A stretch of DNA of 64,000 nt, taken from NCBI RefSeq assembly GCF_030463535.1, contig NC_132878.1, positions 34,536,261 through 34,600,260 of the forward strand, in the 5' to 3' direction. Of the stretch, positions 38,388 through 64,000 are shown piece by piece. This stretch comes from Salminus brasiliensis (Eukaryota > Chordata > Actinopteri > Characiformes > Bryconidae). Under the pieces are notes generated by a model. The model searched no databases, was not told where the DNA came from, and was given only the letters and a program-made list of their open reading frames with translations. The translations under genes were made by a program, and so were the position numbers. Each line of letters begins with the position of its first letter. Within the stretch, counting starts at the first letter, position 1.

Positions 38388-38865
38388 CTTTTCCACCGCA
38401 GGGCCGAATGGTTACGGTGCGGGCCCATTAGACTGGTTACGGGTTCTTTTCCATTTGCTGTGTTGCTAAATCAGGAGCAGGAAGTGCATGGCATCTCGTA
38501 ATAATTGCATGACGGGTGCTGTCGTTGGATGTGTCTCACATTCCCGCCCTGATTGCACAGAGTTAGCAAATTAGCATGCTAGCTAATTGTGTGAAAGGGA
38601 GTTTTTTGGACAGTTTTTGTTCATTTTCAATGCCAAACAAGGGCAGCAAAACTAAGAGGCTTACAGGCAAGATCCGGTCTGTGCCAGTTTCTCTACTGGA
38701 AATATTAAGACCCAGGGTCTTGCGGCACAATGGTGGTGCAAATGTGGAGCCAATCGCCAACAAGCCCTCCCACCCAACGGTTCTGCTGCCCCATGTACGG
38801 TAAGATAACCACGCGGAAAGTAAGCAACACCGTGCTGAACCGTGTCCTTATGGAAAGGCCTTCAA
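38388..38865. mobile_element. possible hAT-like non-autonomous element
   Basis: The left segment ggcctcttttccaccgcagggccgaatggttacggtgc pairs imperfectly with the inverted right segment (ggcctttccataaggacacggttcagcacggtg). Fish hAT-type elements have similar 'ttttccac' ends. No target duplication was confirmed. Confidence 0.35.
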
Positions 38866-38989
38866 TGCTCAGAACCGTTCAGCCCTGCAGTGAAAGGATG
38901 AGGCCTTTATGTCTAACAAGCCCAATCACAGATAAAGTAACAACAGCTCATGTCATGGTCTCCTTACCTCAAAGCTAACCTGAGTTGCT

Positions 38990-39520
38990 AGATGAATGAT
39001 TTGAGGAATCTGGTCACCAAATGTGGGCTGGGGTGAGCTTTGAGAGATTGGTAAACGTTAAGGCTCATAGATGTGTAAGGTCAATGAAGGCTATGTTGCT
39101 TGGGCTGAACCCAATAAAGGCATACGATGTCAGAATTGGACCAATTGGACTGATCCAATGAGTTTTGTTTTTATGGATAGCCAGGTATGTGTGCCATTTA
39201 CCTGATGCCACTGGGTACACTATGGGAAAACAACAATCCGGTACAGGGAGTGTGATGCTCTGGGCAACGTTCTGCTGGGAAACCCTGGGTCCAGATATTC
39301 ATGTGGACCTCGATTTGACACCCTACCTAAACATTGTTGTGGCTCAAGTGATAGCCTTTATCCCCCCATGGGAATGGGCTTTATCAGCAAGGTAATGTGC
39401 CCTACCACACACAACTGCACACAATGTTTAGGAGCAGTTTAAGGAACTCCTAGAGTTCCCGAGATCTCATCCTATTCAAGCATCTGTGGTATGTGCCAGA
39501 ACAGAAGATCTGCTGCTCAT
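38990..39520 (+). pseudogene. Tc1-like transposase fossil
   Basis: A partly open frame at 39165-39395 reads GSVMLWATFCWETLGPDIHV then YLNIVVAQV, matching a well-known fish Tc1-like transposase C-terminal half. It is followed by a decayed DLILFKHLW (from SPDLNPIEHLW). There is a stop after SAR, and the start of the element is unclear. Confidence 0.7.
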
Positions 39521-40146
39521 GTTCTTCTGATGTCATTACTGAGTTGTGTGTACAGCCTCCGACCAGCGGGGTTAGTTTTAACTCTGTTAAACCTCCTAAG
39601 GTAGCTTTTCTTCTTCGTAATCTTTAATACATTTGCCCTGTTTGCCCCTGTTTACTCATCCTATTTTCTATGGATGCTGGTATTTTTAGTAATTAGTAAT
39701 TAGGTCAGAAAGCTTTCTGTTAAAACCAACAGCTGTATTTAATTAAATATGATACCATCGATTTCTTTGCAACTTTTTCGGACTATAAATAAATAGAGAA
39801 AAATCACATAAATAATAGAAGCCAATGGACAGGTGCTGAACCTGAAGCATCCGCCCATTGGCTTCTATTGCAAGTGTTTTCTGTTCCTTAAACAATTACA
39901 GGGCAATGTTTCAAAATGATTATTCACGGTGATTAAGCATACACTGCAGATGCATCAAACAGACTGAGAGACTGAAGTTGAAGAACATGAGAGTACTTCT
40001 TTAAGATGACCGTGTCTTAAGCAGCGTTGGTGGAGGTTGCTGCTTTGGGCAAAATATGAGATAAGTGTGACTGATGGGATTTATAGTGTTTAAGCTCAGA
40101 GTTTGGGTGGGGGAAGCCATTGAGCTTAGCAGTTTTTACAATACCC

Positions 40147-40203
<57 letters not shown>

Positions 40204-41544
40204 CTCTCACTCTTCTGAGAGAGCCCTTTCAGGCCTGTTCGAGGATGACAGCATCTAGTCCAAAACAATACCCACTCTTCCCTCTCATCCTCTGAAGGCA
40301 GAACGGGCCACAGAGGACAATACTTCCATAAAGGGGAAGAGGCCGGTTACGTCACAGGTCCCTGAATGGAGACTGATTCATAACACAGAGCCACGATGAC
40401 CTGTATTGTGCAGGTGAGAACAGCCATTTCAGCCTGAGACACACACCTGGGTTTCCCCCTCATCGAAAGGCCAGGATACACTGCTCTTCTGTTATTAAAG
40501 CTCCAGAACAGTGGGTCACTGCAGGGTGGGCCTGGCGAAGGGGGGTGGGTCAAGTCAAGTCCGCACCCAAAATGGTTGTTTAAGGATTCTTTAGTGAAAG
40601 CGATGGAGACACAGGGATATATTGTCTGGACGACGCTGGAGAACCTCTCACAAATGGTTTCACTATTGCTAGGAGTTAAACAATCCTCTCACATTAGCAA
40701 AAATATTACATATTTAATGACATTAATATTAAACAGTAAAAGCTGATATTTCCAACGACTTAAGCAGCTGCCCTGACTATTGTCAGAGAGCTGAAATAAG
40801 CAGAAGGGCAGATTTCTTTGTTTGAGAGGCTGTATTTCCACAGATTCCTTCAGAGCAGAGAAACGGTCTCTATCGCCCTCTAGTGGCCAAAGCAAACACT
40901 GCAGGACAGGCTGTATGAAAGGTGCTAGGGTTCCCATTTTCCAAACACACCTGTTGACCTCAAGGTCACCCAAAACAGCCAGAATTCATTAATTCATCAG
41001 CAAAATGAATGGATTACAACACTCCAACTGAACACGTAAGTGGTTGCAGTGGTTTAGGATGTAAGCAAAGTCATTCTGAGTGGTTTGGTATAACACAGTC
41101 AAAACTGTTCATAGTGGTGGGGATGGGAATCAGACTGAAAGCAGTACTACAGAAAGGTGTTACATGAAATGGTTAGGAACACAATGATTTTGAAAAGGTA
41201 TTGGCTGAAAACATCTTTTTCCTTTTTTTTTTTTTTTTACATGTAAACAGTCAAGCGTAAAGTGCAAAGCTGAACCTTTTGCACAGATATAAACTCCATT
41301 GGACAACTTATTTACAAAAGTGAGTAATAAAATGTGCAGCAACTTAACTGTCAACACAAAAAGACTGCCCGCCCTTTGAGATTCTGTGATAAGTTCAATG
41401 AAGGTCAAAGCACAAATCTTCTGAGATAATAATTTAAGGGAAATTCCACCGATTTGTCAGATTTTCTGCACAGTTGAGATATAAAAGTCATTGAGAGTGG
41501 GTTTGAGCTGAACTTGTTCATTGCAGAGAAAGCTGAGAATATTT
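39521..41544. other. non-coding sequence
   Basis: CA repeat (40150-40200), a T run (41218-41238) and one copy of the dispersed repeat near 41065. No gene seen. Confidence 0.55.
40150..40200. repeat. (CA)25 microsatellite
   Basis: Uninterrupted CA dinucleotides. Confidence 0.96.
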
Positions 41545-41705
41545 TAATACAGCATTTCAGGGGCAAGCAGTCCAGCAGATTGAGGTGCTGCCACTGTGAT
41601 CGGAGGATCACTGGTTCAAATCCGAGTCATGCTGCTCGTCATCAGTAGCCGGAGTCTCAGTTGAGCACAACTGGCCTTGCTCTCTTTTAGAGGTGGGTTC
41701 ATGCA
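41545..41705 (+). mobile_element. tRNA-derived SINE, 3'-truncated copy
   Basis: It carries a good B box (GGTTCAAATCC, near 41612) followed by gagtcatgctgctcgtcatcagtagccggagtc and gagcacaactggccttgctctct, the same order as in the 21525-21865 copy. It sits inside an older inverted repeat. Confidence 0.7.
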
Positions 41706-41883
41706 AAGCATCCCCTCATAGTCATCTGCAGTCTCAGCATAGAGCATTTCACACCAAACCACTCAGAATGATCTTTTCCATTTAATTAAGCAGGTATTTT
41801 GAAACATGAGTGCAATTCCACTCCAAGTAATTGCCCCCTCTTCCATGGTCAGAGTGTTTGCTGGCTCTGATAATGTAGATTTA

Positions 41884-42556
41884 CAGTTGAAACCAGAAGT
41901 TTACGTACTATATATATATATATATATATACATATACACACCATATGCATTCTTCTCTCACTGTCTGATATGAAATCAGAATAAACTTTCCTGTTTTAGG
42001 TCAGTTAGGATTACCAAAATAATTTCTATTTGTTAATGCCACAATAACGAGAGGTAATTTTTTATTATTTTCTCAAAAGTTTAAATACATTTCACTAGTA
42101 TTTGGCATCATTGCGCTTAAACTGTAGGACTTTTTTGGATATCCTTCCACAAGCTTCTCGCAATACTACAGGAATTTCGGCCCATTCCTCCTGACAGAAC
42201 TGGCGTAACTGAGCCATGTTTGTAGGCTGCCTTGCTTGCACATGGCTTACCAGACTTGTGCAAGTCCACAATTCTCTTCCTGATATCTTGTCTGATTTTT
42301 TCTTCAACTTTCCCATGATGACACAAAGAAGCAGCGTGTTTCAGGTGTGTCTCTAATTAACTCAGATGTTGCCCATAAACCTATCAGAAGCTTCCAAAGA
42401 CAGGACATCATCATATGGACTGCCCCAAACTGTTTAAAGGCATAGTAATCCTTTTGACCTAAAAGAGCAAAGGTCTCTTCTAAATTCATGTCAGACAGTG
42501 AGAAAAACATGCATGTGTCTTTTTATATAGTATATTTAAACTTCAGGTTTCAACTG
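41884..42556 (-). mobile_element. 673-bp internally deleted Tc1 element of Sleeping Beauty-like type
   Basis: Ends are CAGTTGAAACCAGAAGTTTA and, inverted, CAGTTGAAACCTGAAGTTTA, flanked by TA on both sides (41882-41883, 42557-42558). Minus-strand interior encodes a transposase start (MGK..., RQDIRKRIVDLHKSGKP in a shifted frame) fused to a transposase end (RQFCQEEWAEIP ... NDAKY). About two thirds of the usual coding sequence, including the catalytic core, is absent. Confidence 0.85.
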
Positions 42557-42999
42557 TACACTCAGTTCACAATTCTACAACTGTGCTAATGTGTGGTTGA
42601 GAACTGCAATGCCATGTTCAGGGATGTGATGCAGTAATTGTGTGTAATTACTATGTAAATGAGCACATATTATTAACAAATCCTGCACTAAGCTTATGTT
42701 TGCAGCTCTTAATAAACTACACGAGAGGGGTATTAAGCACCCTGGCATTGATCAGACTGATTAAGCACCACCCAATAGCTGTGGGACGAGTCAACGTGGC
42801 GTTTCTGATGCAGAACTAAACTTCTAACATCAGCACCGGACCTCGCTAAGGCTCTTGCGGCTAAATGCAAACAAACCCTCACAGCAGTGTTGCATGATCT
42901 AGTGCAAAATCTTCCCAGAAGAGCAGATGGTGCTACTTCCATGACTTTGTGTTGTGTAGTGCAGCTCTGTAAGAGAGACAGGCAAGACCTTGAGTTGCA

Positions 43000-45097
43000 C
43001 AATGTCCACCTGTCCATTTTATTTCAAGATGCGATCTTCTTCTGTGTATTCCCGCTCCCAATACCTTAAGAAATCAGACGCCTTATTTACAGCACATAGT
43101 ACAGAAACTCATCATACAAATGGAGCTCCAGGGAGAAACTCAACAAAACAGCTGGTACACAATCATACCACTATATTGCTCGATAACAAATATAATAATA
43201 ATAATAATAATAAACAGAGAAGAGGGAGAAGAAAACTGAAAACCATGAAGCATTCATTCCAAGTTGTAATTAGGGGCTATAGATGAATGCGCAAAGCGAC
43301 CAAAGTTTAAATGACGAACAACGGGAATTGACAACCCTATCGCCTAACACAGACTGCATTGCAGGTGGGACCTAACTGAGAACTTCACTAAACTGAATAA
43401 AAGGGCACTGGGGGACAACGGACATATCGATGCCTCTGTGATTTCTGCAGCATATCGACGACTTTAAACTTGGCCAGACAAGCGCCTGGACGCTCCTCGG
43501 GCACGGTTCAGCTTCCTGATTCAGTTGTCTTGCGTATGCAAGCCTCGCCGAAAAAGAAAAAAAACAAACAAAACAAAAAAGAAAGAAAGAAAAACAGCCA
43601 CTCGTGCACACTGGTTAGTTATACTGTTAATTACATTGGACGAGCCAGTCCTATTAAAATGCCTCGCCGTCCAATAACGCAACAAAACGGGTCAAGTAAA
43701 ATGCAAGCAATTAAAACTCTAAGGCAACATGTGAACTAAGAATACCCCAAGAAAGAAAAAAAAATAAATAAAAAAAAATAAAAAAAATAAACAAAACAGA
43801 GCAGGCAGGAGGAAACGCTCTGGCCTGCGTGACACTACAGCTTCCCACCTATCGACACCTGTGCGGGAGTCACCGTACGACATCACCGAACGATAAATAA
43901 ACAAACACCCGAAGAATACTTAAGCCTTGATCAGCCTGGTCGGCTTTTACAATCGCGTAACCTATACTGCAAGTCTTTTCTTGTTTCGTCGGCTGGCTCA
44001 GCCTGCTCTAAACTGGCCTTACAGCTGGGCTGGCTGGGGGTTAAAATAAAGGATATTGTGTTAAAAGCAGAGTGACACGTATATATATATATATATATAT
44101 ATATACCTATATATTGCATCTTCCTGTGAGGCTGAAGTATCTCATACATGTAAATAAGCACGTCTTCCCTCACTTCTTTGTAGACACAGGAGGGTCGACG
44201 CGCAAAAGGCATACGCAAAATACATCCCTCTTTTTTCGAACGACGGACATTAAAACGCCTTCCATTTCAGCAAGGTAATATCTTCTGAAGATATGCTCTT
44301 TTTCTTCTTTTTGCATAAGGTTTAAAATGAAAATACACTCAAAACTAGGCATTCAAATATGGAGCAAATACAGAGATTTAAAAACAACCAAATTAAAAGT
44401 TTTGAATCTATGTAACTTAAAACCACGTTCACATTCTCGAGGAACGGCAGCCAGCGACGGGGCCTGAGGGTCCGATCCTCCAGGGGAATTCAGGGGAGCG
44501 TCAGAGGGTGGGTTGAATATGAGCGACATCCCATGGTAGGGGGGAAACTGCTGGGATGAAGACAGACATGCGTCAAATGTCAAATGTCTTCCTGACCTCT
44601 GATTGGACTTGGTGCCAAACACAAAAGGGACCCACACCCACAATTCGGCCTCAGAAACTGAGTGCCCCCGTCTGACTCGCGAGACAGAAAACTGAACTTT
44701 GGCTCTTTGGGACCAATGGGGCACTACATGGTGTACAGACTGACTGCCCTCTTATCCCAGAATGGCTCAACTTTTTCACAGCAACAGCCACTGGGAGAAG
44801 GTGTTCGCGCACACAAGGGCTGAATCGTTGACCCAGTGCTGGACTCAGAGGCAGGAGGCAGCATGCTCGTGCATGATGGGGGAGAGCTGTGAAGAGCGGT
44901 GAACTCCAGGGTTTAGCGGACGTGCCTGGGTAAACGTTCGTTTACACATACCGGGGAAAAAAGGACATAACTGGGGAGGACAGACAGATATGAGGTGTAT
45001 AAGAGGCAGTCTGTCTGTGATGCAGTTTTTGGGTGGCTTCGTTTGAGGGGAAAGGATTGGGGTGGGAGTGTGGCGGGGGAGGCGTTTTGGAGGCGCA
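43000..45097 (-). other. map3k7: map3k7 probable 3' untranslated region
   Basis: The sequence after the stop has no coding signal of its own. The nearest AATAAA I find on the minus strand downstream of the stop is at 43023-43018, followed within about 20-40 bases by GT-containing sequence, so a 3' UTR of about 2.1 kb is plausible. It contains a TA microsatellite near 44080 and A/T-rich tracts at 43555-43590 and 43750-43800. The end is inferred from the signal alone; an earlier weak signal could be used. Confidence 0.5.
43018..43023 (-). terminator. candidate poly(A) signal AATAAA for map3k7
   Basis: The plus strand reads TTTATT, i.e. AATAAA on the gene strand, about 2.1 kb after the stop. 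It is the first canonical hexamer I noticed downstream; usage is unproven. Confidence 0.4.
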
Positions 45098-63701
<18,604 letters not shown>

Positions 63702-64000
63702 CTGTGGAACAGAGGGGCCCGTCATCAGCACGGTCATATCATGACACACGGCAATGTTTCAAAGTTTTGTTATATTAAATATTTTAACATTTGTTATTAC
63801 AAAACAAAAACAACAACAAAAAACACAGAAAACTAAAAAGTATTCCTTCCAGTCAGTTAGTGGCTGAATGCAAACGTTTGGTGACCCTGTTCAAAATTTG
63901 TTATTGTGAATAGCTCAATAAGTGCATGAGGACCAGATTTTCCAAATGCATAAAGTTAAAAATGACACATTCTACAAATATTTTAAGCAAAATACCAATA
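63702..64000 (-). other. map3k7: map3k7 intron 4 (partial)
   Basis: Non-coding, A/T-rich, with an A-rich run near 63800-63830. No exon 4 is seen before the window edge. Confidence 0.85.

Noticed and set aside
39165..39395. 76-codon open frame as a functional gene
   Set aside because: It is a decayed middle piece of a Tc1 transposase with the start, catalytic residues and end lost.

Overview
This window is vertebrate nuclear DNA, almost certainly from a ray-finned fish. The coding signal is split into short exons with GT-AG introns. The background is AT-rich and full of microsatellites, Tc1/mariner fossils, hAT-like miniature elements and tRNA-derived SINEs of kinds common in teleosts. The repeat style suggests an otophysan (characin or catfish-like), but that is a guess. 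No bacterial, phage or organellar content is visible.

The one gene that can be read with confidence is map3k7 (TAK1, TGF-beta-activated kinase 1), on the minus strand at 45098-63701. Thirteen coding exons are present, matching human exons 5 to 17 in order, phase and key motifs: HRDLKPPN catalytic loop, [15 protein letters not shown] activation loop, C-terminal TAB2/TAB3-binding coiled coil and the final QKRQGTS. Exons 1-4 (ATP-binding lobe) lie beyond the right edge. All thirteen exons join in frame to give 494 residues plus a split codon. The two exons known to be alternatively spliced in mammals are both present with their mammalian sizes: exon 12 (81 nt, frame-preserving) and exon 16 (116 nt, frame-shifting). 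Intron 6 uses a GC donor. Intron 16 holds an unassigned exon-like 33/36-nt segment.

Left of map3k7 (1 to about 43000) I find no recognisable protein-coding exon. A GC/CpG-rich block at about 15950-18950 carries CCAAT boxes, an octamer, GC boxes and a strong minus-strand splice donor (18149/18148). In mammals the gene downstream of MAP3K7 on the same strand is BACH2, which has non-coding first exons. I therefore infer that this block is the promoter and first exon of a bach2 orthologue, with 1-18 kb being its first intron. That is synteny-based inference, not sequence identity.

The 22-43 kb interval is an accessory-looking graveyard. It holds at least five Tc1-like transposase fossils plus shorter fragments, a nested pair of inverted-repeat elements, a 37-bp minisatellite, SINEs, a degenerate CCTAAA-rich (telomere-like) tandem array, and a chimeric duplication that fuses part of that array to a Tc1 fragment at a 3-bp microhomology. 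Two more DNA-transposon derivatives and a Tc1 fossil lie inside map3k7 introns 12 and 6.
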